IMG/VR virus record: IMGVR_UViG_3300025732_002272
Span: 1 to 35,011 of that record
DNA from: a virus
Length of the DNA: 35,011 bases
Reading direction: 5' to 3' (one strand)
In this document: in pieces, positions 1-5,274 of the stretch
Numbering within the stretch: the first letter of the stretch is position 1
Layout: every line of letters begins with the position of its first letter
Program-made: the position numbers and the translations under genes
The notes under the pieces: generated by a model
Databases searched by the model: none
What the model was told of the DNA's origin: nothing
The model's input: only the letters and a program-made list of their open reading frames with translations

Positions 1-170
1 TATAAAATCCCTCATGACCGATCCCTTGATGGATGGAAGGGATGAACGACAGATAGTTAGGGTTTTGCCTTTCTCTTGGAGTAGTTTTACTATAAACCAG
101 GTTAAAACATTGTAAGTTTTACCGCTACGAGTTCCTCCCTGCATCACAGAAATCCTCTTGTTAGAGTTCT
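1..170. repeat. Terminal redundancy, left copy
   Basis: Bases 1-170 match 34842-35011 base for base except at positions 1, 25, 139, 160 and 166. All five differences fall at third codon positions of terL and are silent. This marks the window as a linearised circular (or circularly permuted) genome rather than one with a functional direct terminal repeat, because the repeat is inside a gene and the protein reads through it. Confidence 0.95.
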
Positions 171-207
171 GCAATACTTCAAACACTACGTTGGTGGTTA
201 CGTTCAT
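1..207 (-). CDS. terL: Terminase large subunit, N-terminal fragment
   Basis: This is the ATPase end of the DNA-packaging motor, 69 codons from the ATG at 205-207 to the window edge, where the frame stays open. It contains the Walker A loop GGTRSGKTY, which binds ATP to drive packaging into the prohead. The right end of the window carries the rest of the gene, and joining 207-1 to 34841-33912 gives an uninterrupted protein of about 378 residues. The last 170 bases here repeat the right-hand end. The ATG lies 154 bases after the stop-proximal end of the GIY-YIG/HTH gene, and a TAnnTTTG-like box lies at 241-248. Family assignment (Terminase_3-like) is from recognition of motifs. Confidence 0.93.
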   Translation of the reverse strand, partial: MNVTTNVVFEVLQNSNKRISVMQGGTRSGKTYNVLTWFIVKLLQEKGKTLTICRSSLPSIKGSVMRDFI

Positions 208-240
208 AGGAAAAAAATTAAATTTTTGGTTTGCTCAAAG

Positions 241-248
241 CAAAGCTA
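241..248 (-). promoter_or_regulatory. Possible promoter -7 box for terL
   Basis: Read on the minus strand this is TAGCTTTG, matching the Bacteroidota -7 consensus TAnnTTTG, about 34 bases before the terL ATG. No convincing -33 TTG is seen at the usual distance, so this rests on the -7 box alone. The gap also holds a 6-bp inverted repeat, GTGTCA at 304-309 with TGACAC at 324-329. Confidence 0.3.
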
Positions 249-359
249 ATCTTTTTCGTTTTATAGGAAGGTATACCCTTTTGCACATTGTAAACTGCAT
301 AATGTGTCATAAAATGCACTTTTTGACACGCTTTTGTCCCATATAAGTCAAGTTATGGA

Positions 360-836
360 CTATAAATCTATTGCTCTTATACCTAATTTAGAATTCATAG
401 CATATAAAACTTTTGATAAAGCATTGATGGTTATTCTTCCTTGTGCATCCCTTCTTTCTATATCCATAATTCCTTGTTTTGTTACACCAAGTTTTTCCCC
501 AAGTTCTTCCATACTTAAATTCTTTTCAAGTCTAGTTTGTTTGATTAATCCTATTGGACTTGTCTTTTCTTCTGTTAAGCCATACTTCCACATTAAATCT
601 TTATCCAATGCTTCAACAAATCTTTCTATCTCATCATTATAAAAAAACCATTCTCCGTTAGATGAAAGATGTTTAAAGGCATCGTGATAATTCTTTTCAT
701 CTACCTTATCCCCTTTAATTAAACCCAATACTTCTAGCTTAACAGGACTTGCATTTTGTAATTGGTATAATCTTTTTTTAAATCTGCTTGTGTACCCAAT
801 TTTAACATAATCAGATTGTTTAATAATGTAAATCAT
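360..836 (-). CDS. GIY-YIG-like (T5orf172) and HTH fusion protein
   Basis: A protein of 158 residues with two parts. Residues 1-75 look like the T5orf172/MUG113 branch of the GIY-YIG superfamily: YII near the start, then KIGYTS, a conserved arginine, a histidine-phenylalanine pair and GEWF. Residues about 97-150 are an XRE-type helix-turn-helix (MEELGEKLGVTKQGIMDIER) most like the HTH of 'mobile mystery protein A' relatives. An earlier TTG start at 854 is open, but the ATG at 836 is preferred. It lies between terS and terL on the same strand, an unusual place. Repeated half-sites around its start suggest it controls its own promoter. Whether the nuclease-like part still cuts DNA is unknown. 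It could be a homing-derived regulator or a packaging-related DNA-binding protein. Confidence 0.8.
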   Translation of the reverse strand: MIYIIKQSDYVKIGYTSRFKKRLYQLQNASPVKLEVLGLIKGDKVDEKNYHDAFKHLSSNGEWFFYNDEIERFVEALDKDLMWKYGLTEEKTSPIGLIKQTRLEKNLSMEELGEKLGVTKQGIMDIERRDAQGRITINALSKVLYAMNSKLGIRAIDL

Positions 837-908
837 AGCTTTACTTTTTAGCAAATATACGCAAAAGTAAAGTAATAACTTACAAAAAGTAAAACTATAG
901 CTTTACTT
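835..908. promoter_or_regulatory. Promoter and repeated operator-like half-sites of the GIY-YIG/HTH gene
   Basis: The 12-mer ATAGCTTTACTT occurs at 835-846, overlapping the start codon, and again at 898-909. The second copy is the right half of a near-perfect 22-bp palindrome at 887-908 (one mismatched pair). A related half, AAGTAAAGTAAT, lies at 866-877. On the minus strand TATATTTG (859-852) fits the Bacteroidota -7 box, 15 bases before the ATG. Sites flanking a promoter just upstream of an HTH gene fit autoregulation. The binding protein is inferred. Confidence 0.55.
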
Positions 909-939
909 GTCCAGTTTTTTATGTTATAAACTAGACATA

Positions 940-1008
940 TATTTCCAATTTAGGCAATATTGCATGAAAAATTAGAAAAATTCATGCAAATTAGAAATAT
1001 ACTTCTAA
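940..1008. repeat. Nested inverted repeats between terS and the GIY-YIG/HTH gene
   Basis: A perfect 9-bp inverted repeat, TTGCATGAA (960-968) and TTCATGCAA (981-989), has a 12-base A-rich loop. It is enclosed by TATTTCCAAT (940-949) and ATTAGAAATA (990-999), which pair at 9 of 10 positions. A third dyad, TTAGAA at 991-996 with TTCTAA at 1003-1008, follows. No T-run follows on the minus strand, so a terminator is unlikely. This could be an operator or a structured leader. The surrounding 837-1161 stretch otherwise holds no gene that I can support. Confidence 0.5.
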
Positions 1009-1101
1009 AAACACCAATACTCCTAAAAATGATTTACAGCCCATTTAAGACGTTCTGTGACATTTTGGATAGATAGTACTACTAATAGGTAGATAAGCCT
1101 T

Positions 1102-1143
1102 AGAATCGACTTAAAATGCGAAATATGACCATTCCTCGATTCT
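1102..1143. repeat. 8-bp inverted repeat after terS
   Basis: AGAATCGA (1102-1109) and TCGATTCT (1136-1143) are perfect inverse complements 26 bases apart, just past the terS stop on the minus strand. There is no U-tract, so the role is open: 3' mRNA stabiliser, processing site or protein-binding site. Confidence 0.4.
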
Positions 1144-1161
1144 CTCGTCATCCGCTTCGCT

Positions 1162-1683
1162 TTATTCCTCATATTCTCCTTCTTCATTTACATCTAAAAC
1201 TTGCCCTTTGTCATGGTCATAGAGTGGAATCTCAGCAATCTGGTCAGCCATACTAGCAGGAACTACCATACCGCTATCTTCTAATTGAAGATTCTCGTCA
1301 CCATCTAATTTAGGCGCATCATCTACATGGTTTGCCTTTAAGACATTGACAGTAATCTGCTTAACCACATCTCCTTCATGAGCTACCTCTTGTCTTTCGA
1401 TGTATCCTCTACGCTTACCTTTGGTTTTTAACAGAAACATAGTAGCCAAAGTATCTCCTTTGGATATTCTCTCCATCAACTTATGCTCACCGAAGTCAAG
1501 CATAATCTCTTCAGGCTCTATTTCAGCTAGTCGTCTACGGAACTCTTCGTCTGACTTAATCCAACTGCTGTAAGCAGCCCTACTAATCCCAGCAGCCTCA
1601 CAACTAATCGTGATGTTTCCGAAGTTTTCCTTGTAAGCTATGATAAAAGCTTCCTTAGTGATGTCTTTGAATTGAGCATTCAT
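1162..1683 (-). CDS. terS: Terminase small subunit
   Basis: This protein of 173 residues recognises phage DNA for packaging and hands it to the large subunit. Residues 1-60 hold a helix-turn-helix of the type in phBC6A51-like small terminases (ISCEAAGISRAAYSSWIKSD), followed by a helical region with KGKRRGYIER typical of these proteins. The last 40 residues are very acidic (ends GEYEE), a likely contact surface for TerL. It is the first gene of the leftward late block, with the divergent control region upstream. The gene is less AT-rich than its surroundings. It is separated from terL by the inserted-looking GIY-YIG/HTH gene. Confidence 0.85.
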   Translation of the reverse strand: MNAQFKDITKEAFIIAYKENFGNITISCEAAGISRAAYSSWIKSDEEFRRRLAEIEPEEIMLDFGEHKLMERISKGDTLATMFLLKTKGKRRGYIERQEVAHEGDVVKQITVNVLKANHVDDAPKLDGDENLQLEDSGMVVPASMADQIAEIPLYDHDKGQVLDVNEEGEYEE

Positions 1684-1800
1684 TATTTCTTTGGTTTAGG
1701 TTTACACTTGAACATATTATATTTTTTTATAATGCTATTGGATGAAATCAGAATTTTGAGGGGCACAAGGGGCGATCCATCTTTCCTACACGAAAAAATA

Positions 1801-1821
1801 GGGGAGGGGGTAGGGTAGGGG
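1801..1821 (+). other. G-quadruplex-type G tract
   Basis: Four G runs (4, 5, 3 and 4 bases) are separated by 1-2 base loops at 1801-1821. This is the pattern of an intramolecular G-quadruplex and is striking in such an AT-rich genome. It lies on the plus strand 118 bases before terS, on the non-template strand for rightward and the template strand for leftward transcription. A small hairpin, GGAGA/TCTCC, follows at about 1820-1835. Confidence 0.5.
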
Positions 1822-1898
1822 AGAAGCTACTCTCCTATTTAACATAATATAAATTATGAGCCATTGCCCCTATCCTATTTATGCTCTCATGCTTAGGG

Positions 1899-1906
1899 CA
1901 AAGATA
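1899..1906 (-). promoter_or_regulatory. Possible late promoter -7 box before terS
   Basis: The minus strand reads TATCTTTG, a match to TAnnTTTG, 216 bases before the terS ATG. No clear -33 box is seen. It sits beside an inverted repeat, TTGCCC (1864-1869) and GGGCAA (1896-1901). A transcript from here would carry that hairpin and the complement of the G tract in its leader. Confidence 0.3.
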
Positions 1907-1966
1907 TGTAGTTTTATGTATTGATTGTTTACTCAGTCTTATGCGGAGATTAACAAATAGCCTAAA

Positions 1967-2102
1967 ATATATCAATACAATTAAGGTATAAATATATCCA
2001 TGTATTACTCAATATTATATTATATATTATATCCTATATTATACAATATATCCTATATTATATAATATATCATATATGAATTAATATATCATATACTAAT
2101 AA
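1967..2102. repeat. Iteron array: four exact 19-bp repeats plus two degenerate copies
   Basis: Tandem units start at 2027, 2046, 2065 and 2084, with a period of exactly 19 bases and the core ATATATC(C/A)TATAT. Weaker copies of the ATATATC core start at 1967 and 1992. The array is almost pure A/T except for the C at a fixed place in each unit, so the period is not just low complexity. It lies between the two divergent gene blocks. Direct repeats of this size are typical of initiator-binding iterons at origins, or of multi-site operators. Which applies here is inferred. Confidence 0.6.
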
Positions 2103-2105
2103 GAT

Positions 2106-2148
2106 GTATACGGAAACCTTACCGAATACCTTAGTGTAATAAGTACAC
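2106..2148. promoter_or_regulatory. Two operator-like dyads next to the iterons
   Basis: GTATACGG (2106-2113) and CCGAATAC (2122-2129) form an inverted repeat, 7 of 8 pairs with an 8-base spacer. GTGTA (2134-2138) and TACAC (2144-2148) form a second, perfect dyad. They lie between the iterons and the first rightward gene, where early-promoter control sites would be expected. A weak promoter-like box, CACTTTTG, lies at 2208-2215. Confidence 0.4.
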
Positions 2149-2272
2149 ATTAATTGTTAAAGCCTTGTTAATTACTTAAATACTTTTAATTATTTTTAAT
2201 ATTATTTCACTTTTGTATTATTTAATTACTTACTTTTAATGTGCCAATATAAAACCAATTGGCTCCTTTATT

Positions 2273-2407
2273 ATGTTATATTTTACAGAAACATTGTTAC
2301 CAATTTTATTTGGTTGCTTACTTACCTACTTTGTAGGATCTTATTTCAGATTGATTTTAGAACTATTATTTAAAGACTTTAAAACAGGATTAAATGAGAA
2401 ACATTAA
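2273..2407 (+). CDS. Small membrane protein (44 aa)
   Basis: An unrecognised 44-residue ORF. Residues about 4-31 are hydrophobic (LLPILFGCLLTYFVGS, then LILELLF), giving one membrane segment, and the tail is charged (KDFKTGLNEKH). It is the first ORF of the rightward block and overlaps the next small ORF by 14 bases, which supports translation of the pair. It might act on the host membrane early in infection, but nothing in the sequence proves that. Confidence 0.5.
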   Translation: MLYFTETLLPILFGCLLTYFVGSYFRLILELLFKDFKTGLNEKH

Positions 2408-2495
2408 TTTAATTGAATTGATTGCCTTATTTTTAGGCTTCGTTCTTATTTATACCCTAATCAAAACAATTTTACAAAACAATAAAACAAAATAA
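2394..2495 (+). CDS. Small membrane protein (33 aa)
   Basis: A 33-residue ORF with a hydrophobic stretch (LIALFLGFVLIYTLI) followed by a polar, basic tail. Its ATG overlaps the end of the preceding small membrane ORF, and its stop is one base from the next ATG. This tight packing is the main argument that it is real. No family was recognised. Confidence 0.5.
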   Translation: MRNINLIELIALFLGFVLIYTLIKTILQNNKTK

Positions 2496-2496
2496 C

Positions 2497-2784
2497 ATGG
2501 AAAACAAAACAACACAACAAGAAAGAAAAACCTACAACGGATGGCACAACTATGCGACATGGAGAATTGCTTTAGAGTGGTTCGATGATTTTAACCCGCA
2601 CGAACATGAAACGGATGTTTATAACCTTTCAAGACTCCTACAAAGCTATGTTGAGGATACTTTAGAGGAAACAACAACGCAAAGCCAAATCGTTATTGAC
2701 TATGCTTTAGCCTTTACTAGCGATGTGAACTGGTACGAAATTGCGGAACACTTAATAAACGAACAAGAACAAATAAATTCATAA
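2497..2784 (+). CDS. Conserved phage protein with NGWHNYATWRI motif
   Basis: This protein has 95 residues. The N-terminal YNGWHNYATWRIALEW pattern is shared by a widespread family of small phage proteins of unknown role (a DUF7249-like family, by memory). The protein is acidic, especially in the second half, and is probably a soluble helical protein. It begins one base after the preceding small ORF and sits at the head of the early block, so early expression is likely. No function can be given. Confidence 0.7.
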   Translation: MENKTTQQERKTYNGWHNYATWRIALEWFDDFNPHEHETDVYNLSRLLQSYVEDTLEETTTQSQIVIDYALAFTSDVNWYEIAEHLINEQEQINS

Positions 2785-2805
2785 AATCATTAAAACACCA
2801 CAACA

Positions 2806-3360
2806 ATGAAAAAGATACACTTAGCAACCGAGCAAAAAAACAGCTTTAGACCTCATTTAGGATACATCCAAATAAAAGAAGGCTTTGCTTACGCTACCAA
2901 TTGCCACATATTAGTAAAAATGCCACTTAGTGAATTATTTGGAAAAGAAAGTGAACTTAATAACGAAAACTATCATTTTTACATAGATGCTAAAGAGTGG
3001 CAAAAAAACAAATTTTATAACGGATCTAGATTTATTTTAGATGGCGGAGCCTATTTAGAGGCGGTAGACCATAAGGGCAACAAGTTAGGCACTATCAAAG
3101 TAGTAAACGAAATAGACTTTAGAAATATTGGTAATTATCCCAACTGTGATAGTGTTATTTATTCAAGTGAGCAACCAACGGAGGCTTTAGATCAAATTTC
3201 TTTTAACCCATCTTTACTTTCGACACTTTGCGAGGCTATGGGAGGGGATGAAAATAGATTTATTTATTCTTTTTTTGGTAGGCTTAGGACAATACAGGTA
3301 AGAAATACTACCAATCTTTCATTTGGTATTCTTATGCCAGTGGATGTAACAAGAGACTAA
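2806..3360 (+). CDS. Possible DNA sliding-clamp-like protein
   Basis: This protein has 184 residues. The pattern resembles phage proteins with a beta-clamp (DnaN-like) fold. There is an early strand with YATNCHILVKMPL, comparable to the 'ATDGHRL' strand of clamp domains. The end has GILMPV, comparable to the clamp's final MPM/R strand. It is about half the length of bacterial DnaN, so if it is a clamp it would carry fewer domains. It is followed directly by a strong terminator-like structure. The match is by pattern only and could be wrong. Confidence 0.45.
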   Translation: MKKIHLATEQKNSFRPHLGYIQIKEGFAYATNCHILVKMPLSELFGKESELNNENYHFYIDAKEWQKNKFYNGSRFILDGGAYLEAVDHKGNKLGTIKVVNEIDFRNIGNYPNCDSVIYSSEQPTEALDQISFNPSLLSTLCEAMGGDENRFIYSFFGRLRTIQVRNTTNLSFGILMPVDVTRD

Positions 3361-3367
3361 AACCCCC

Positions 3368-3426
3368 AACCCTTGAACCTTTAGAGGTTATCTAGTTCGC
3401 TACTAGCAAGGGTTCTATTTTTTTTT
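3368..3426 (+). terminator. Three-way-junction terminator
   Basis: An outer 8-bp stem, AACCCTTG (3368-3375) with CAAGGGTT (3407-3414), encloses two hairpins. One is AACCT/AGGTT with loop TTAG (3376-3389), and the other is CTAGT/ACTAG with loop TCGCT (3392-3406). Nine T's follow at 3418-3426. The U-tract fits an intrinsic terminator after the clamp-like gene, but the branched 47-base structure is more elaborate than a terminator needs. Confidence 0.7.
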
Positions 3427-3445
3427 AACCATAAAAAGCACAAAA

Positions 3446-3613
3446 ATGATAATCGAAAAACAGCCCAACGGATCTTTGTTAATTACTGACATTATTCATA
3501 GCCAGTTTATTAAAAAAGTCTACTATTTTACCTCAATTAAGGAGGCAAAAAAAGATTTTAGAAAGCACTGCAAAGAGATTGCAAAAAATTGGCTTGAATA
3601 TTTAGCAAAATAA
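3446..3613 (+). CDS. Small hypothetical protein (55 aa)
   Basis: A 55-residue ORF starting MIIEKQPNGSLLITDIIHSQ, with a beta-rich first half and a basic helical second half (SIKEAKKDFRKHCKEIAKNW). The layout resembles small Bacteroidota phage and plasmid ORFs of the type 'ITDIIxGxxxKKxYYFxSIKEA'. It lies between two terminator-like structures, so it may be a separate short transcript. No function is known to me. Confidence 0.55.
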   Translation: MIIEKQPNGSLLITDIIHSQFIKKVYYFTSIKEAKKDFRKHCKEIAKNWLEYLAK

Positions 3614-3617
3614 GGCT

Positions 3618-3639
3618 AAATAAAGGCTTTATTTTTTTT
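3618..3639 (+). terminator. Weak AT-rich terminator-like hairpin
   Basis: AAATAA (3618-3623) and TTATTT (3629-3634) can pair around the loop AGGCT, and the T-run continues to 3639. It directly follows the 55-residue ORF. The stem is all A/T, so it would be weak. Confidence 0.35.
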
Positions 3640-3759
3640 ATTGGTATCCTTATATCAATTAAAAAAGATAGGCTAAATTTAGGGACAAAAATAGCTTTAA
3701 ATAGTATTTTTATACTGTAGTAAGCTTATTACTTTGTCATGCTTCAAAGTTTAGACATT

Positions 3760-3788
3760 AATGTTATAACATTGGTTGCATATGCAAC
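3760..3788. repeat. Two adjacent perfect 14-bp palindromes
   Basis: AATGTTATAACATT (3760-3773) and GTTGCATATGCAAC (3775-3788) are each perfect palindromes, one base apart. They lie in a 371-base stretch (3614-3984) with no gene that I can support, just before phased A-tracts. They are candidate binding sites for dimeric regulators or part of an origin. Confidence 0.5.
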
Positions 3789-3813
3789 TATTGAAACAAA
3801 ATTTCAAATAGGC

Positions 3814-3917
3814 AAAAACTCCCCAAAAACTCCACGCCAAAAACCTGCTAAAAATCCCCTAAAAATCCCACAGGCAAAAATCTTTTATGATTTCTTTAAC
3901 AAAAAACCCTATAAAAA
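3814..3917. other. Phased A-tracts, possibly curved DNA
   Basis: Runs of at least five A's begin at 3814, 3825, 3839, 3850, 3861, 3876, 3901 and 3913. Several steps are 11 bases, close to the helical repeat, and the runs are separated by C-rich linkers. Such phasing is known to bend DNA. An open frame at 3739-3927 crosses this stretch, but its composition is better explained by the repeats. Confidence 0.4.
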
Positions 3918-3984
3918 TCTTAAATAATAACAAAAAACCTTTAACTTCGTTTAAAATTATTAAATAACCACAAAAACCTTTATT

Positions 3985-4161
3985 ATGAAACACATTCAAA
4001 TTAAACAAAAATCCAGGGATCAAATTATTGATTTAAAATTACCCTTAATCGATGTAACAATTTTATACAATGCTTGTATAGATGTAATTAAAAAATATCC
4101 ATCTATGATTGGATATAGAGATGTAGCCGTTAAATTAAAGCAAATAATACAACAAAACTAA
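3985..4161 (+). CDS. Small hypothetical protein (58 aa)
   Basis: A 58-residue basic protein (MKHIQIKQKS...). The leader is A/C-rich like those of its neighbours (ACCTTTATT before the ATG), and the next gene starts 6 bases after its stop, so it is probably co-translated in a run of small genes. It has an alternating hydrophobic middle and a helical C-terminus (YRDVAVKLKQIIQQN). No family was recognised. Confidence 0.5.
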   Translation: MKHIQIKQKSRDQIIDLKLPLIDVTILYNACIDVIKKYPSMIGYRDVAVKLKQIIQQN

Positions 4162-4167
4162 AAACAC

Positions 4168-4425
4168 ATGAACCAACTTAAATTTATTAAAACAGAAAAA
4201 AGTACCATTATTAAGGATGGTCGCAAAAAGTTTGCAGAGGTTACTTACAACAAAAACCCTGATTATAAATATTGTATATGGCTAAATAGGATTTGCTTAT
4301 CAGGATACGAAACCGAGGATCTTGCTTATAATAGAGTTAATTCTTTATATCAGGAGCAATTAAATCTTATTAGTCACCTAAGAGCACAAATTAATAACCA
4401 CAAAAAACCCAACTATGTCCTTTGA
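4168..4425 (+). CDS. Hypothetical protein (85 aa)
   Basis: This protein has 85 residues. A beta-type N-terminal half (KSTIIKDGRKKFAEVTYNKNPDYKYCIWLNRICLSGYET) is followed by a helical half (AYNRVNSLYQEQLNLISHLRAQI). It overlaps the next gene by 11 bases, typical of translational coupling. Position in the early block suggests a small accessory protein. No function was recognised. Confidence 0.6.
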   Translation: MNQLKFIKTEKSTIIKDGRKKFAEVTYNKNPDYKYCIWLNRICLSGYETEDLAYNRVNSLYQEQLNLISHLRAQINNHKKPNYVL

Positions 4426-4627
4426 ATTAATCACAGCCAAGTACGACTGCCATTGTAGTTTGACTGGCACACTTATCAAGCAAGGTGATGATGTTTATTA
4501 CAACTACATCACAAAAACTTGCATCCATCCTACTTATTACGAGAATGTAATGAGTCAGATCAACACTAATGGAATGCAATCCTATTTCCAAAGACACCAA
4601 AAACTTAACAAAATACAAAAACCCTAA
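4415..4627 (+). CDS. Small cysteine-containing phage protein (70 aa)
   Basis: This protein has 70 residues. Its first part, ITAKYDCHCSLTGTLIKQGDDVYYN, resembles small phage proteins that describe a metal-binding knuckle (CxC, then a later C and H). Here CHC and the single C/H pair TCIH are the only candidate ligands, so zinc binding is possible but unproven. It overlaps the gene before it and is 2 bases from the next one. Confidence 0.55.
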   Translation: MSFELITAKYDCHCSLTGTLIKQGDDVYYNYITKTCIHPTYYENVMSQINTNGMQSYFQRHQKLNKIQKP

Positions 4628-4629
4628 TT

Positions 4630-4833
4630 ATGTCAGTAAAAATTGAATTTATCGCAGAAAAAAATCTTATCACCGACAAAGTGGTTTATTTTACCGAAAA
4701 AGATGGCTTATATGTTTCTGAAAGCATTTCCGCTAATAAGGAAACTGCTTACGAAAAGTTTTTAAACATAGCGTCTGGTATCGAAAATACACCACAAAAG
4801 GAGGTATTAGAAACCATTTATAAACTAGCCTAA
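4630..4833 (+). CDS. Small hypothetical protein (67 aa)
   Basis: This 67-residue protein, MSVKIEFIAEKNLITDKVVY..., has a short beta sheet followed by one or two helices. It is mildly acidic and lacks cysteines. Its start is preceded by an A/C-rich leader, AAAAACCCTAATT, as for other genes here. It is part of the tight early cluster. No family was recognised. Confidence 0.55.
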   Translation: MSVKIEFIAEKNLITDKVVYFTEKDGLYVSESISANKETAYEKFLNIASGIENTPQKEVLETIYKLA

Positions 4834-4895
4834 AAATTTGAATCGTGCACCCAACCCCATCACATCTAAAACAAAAAGGTCTTAAAGACTATTTT

Positions 4896-5087
4896 ATGAT
4901 TACTATTGACGCTAATAGAATCAAAAAGGATTTTGTTTATAGGGGAATGTTTATCCATTGGGATAACAAAAAGCCCTTAGACAAGTTCTACTATTGGAGA
5001 GCTTCGTATTTTACCTCTATTGAGGCTGCGATGCGATCCATTGACCGACATTATAAACTATTTAAAAAAACTAAAAATGCTGATTAG
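4896..5087 (+). CDS. Small hypothetical protein (63 aa)
   Basis: This protein has 63 residues from the ATG at 4896. The frame stays open to a GTG at 4845, which would add 17 residues and leave an 11-base gap to the gene before, so the start is uncertain. It is rich in aromatic residues (FVYRGMFIHWDNKKPLDKFYYWRA) with a helical basic end. The stop overlaps the next gene's start region. Function is unknown. Confidence 0.5.
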   Translation: MITIDANRIKKDFVYRGMFIHWDNKKPLDKFYYWRASYFTSIEAAMRSIDRHYKLFKKTKNAD

Positions 5088-5274
5088 AGATTACTTCGCT
5101 TTGTTAAAATATGGCGACTTAAAGAAAATATGTGAGGCAACTGGATTCAGCCCTTACCTAGTAAAAACTCGTCTTAAAAAACAAGATGAAGAGATGATAG
5201 AAATTGTAGAAACCTTTTACCAAAAAAAGATAGAAGAGCTTAAAAATGCCATCTATGAATACCAAGAAAATTAA
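5077..5274 (+). CDS. Small HTH-like protein (65 aa)
   Basis: This protein has 65 residues from the ATG at 5077. GDLKKICEATGFSPYLVKTRLKKQ reads like a helix-turn-helix and is followed by a long charged helix. It could be a small DNA-binding regulator, perhaps for one of the dyads in this block. It overlaps the previous gene by 11 bases and the next by 29 bases. The HTH call rests on pattern only. Confidence 0.5.
   Translation: MLIRDYFALLKYGDLKKICEATGFSPYLVKTRLKKQDEEMIEIVETFYQKKIEELKNAIYEYQEN

Noticed and set aside
1-170. Functional direct terminal repeat
   Set aside because: The repeat is wholly inside terL, the reading frame continues through it, and the copies differ at five silent sites. 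A circular map with an assembly overlap is simpler.
1684-2272. Lysogeny module (integrase, repressor, att site)
   Set aside because: The divergent region looks like a lysogeny switch by position, but neither block has an integrase or a CI/Cro-type pair. The only XRE HTH is the GIY-YIG fusion within the late block.
3368-3414. tRNA-like cloverleaf
   Set aside because: Only 47 bases, two inner arms, no anticodon arm, no T-loop consensus and no CCA end. A terminator-type RNA is the better reading.
3739-3927. A 62-codon open frame in the gap at 3614-3984
   Set aside because: It runs through the twin palindromes and the A-tract array, so its lysine/proline-rich sequence is explained by those repeats. 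No domain or coupling with a neighbour supports it. It remains possible but is not listed as a gene.
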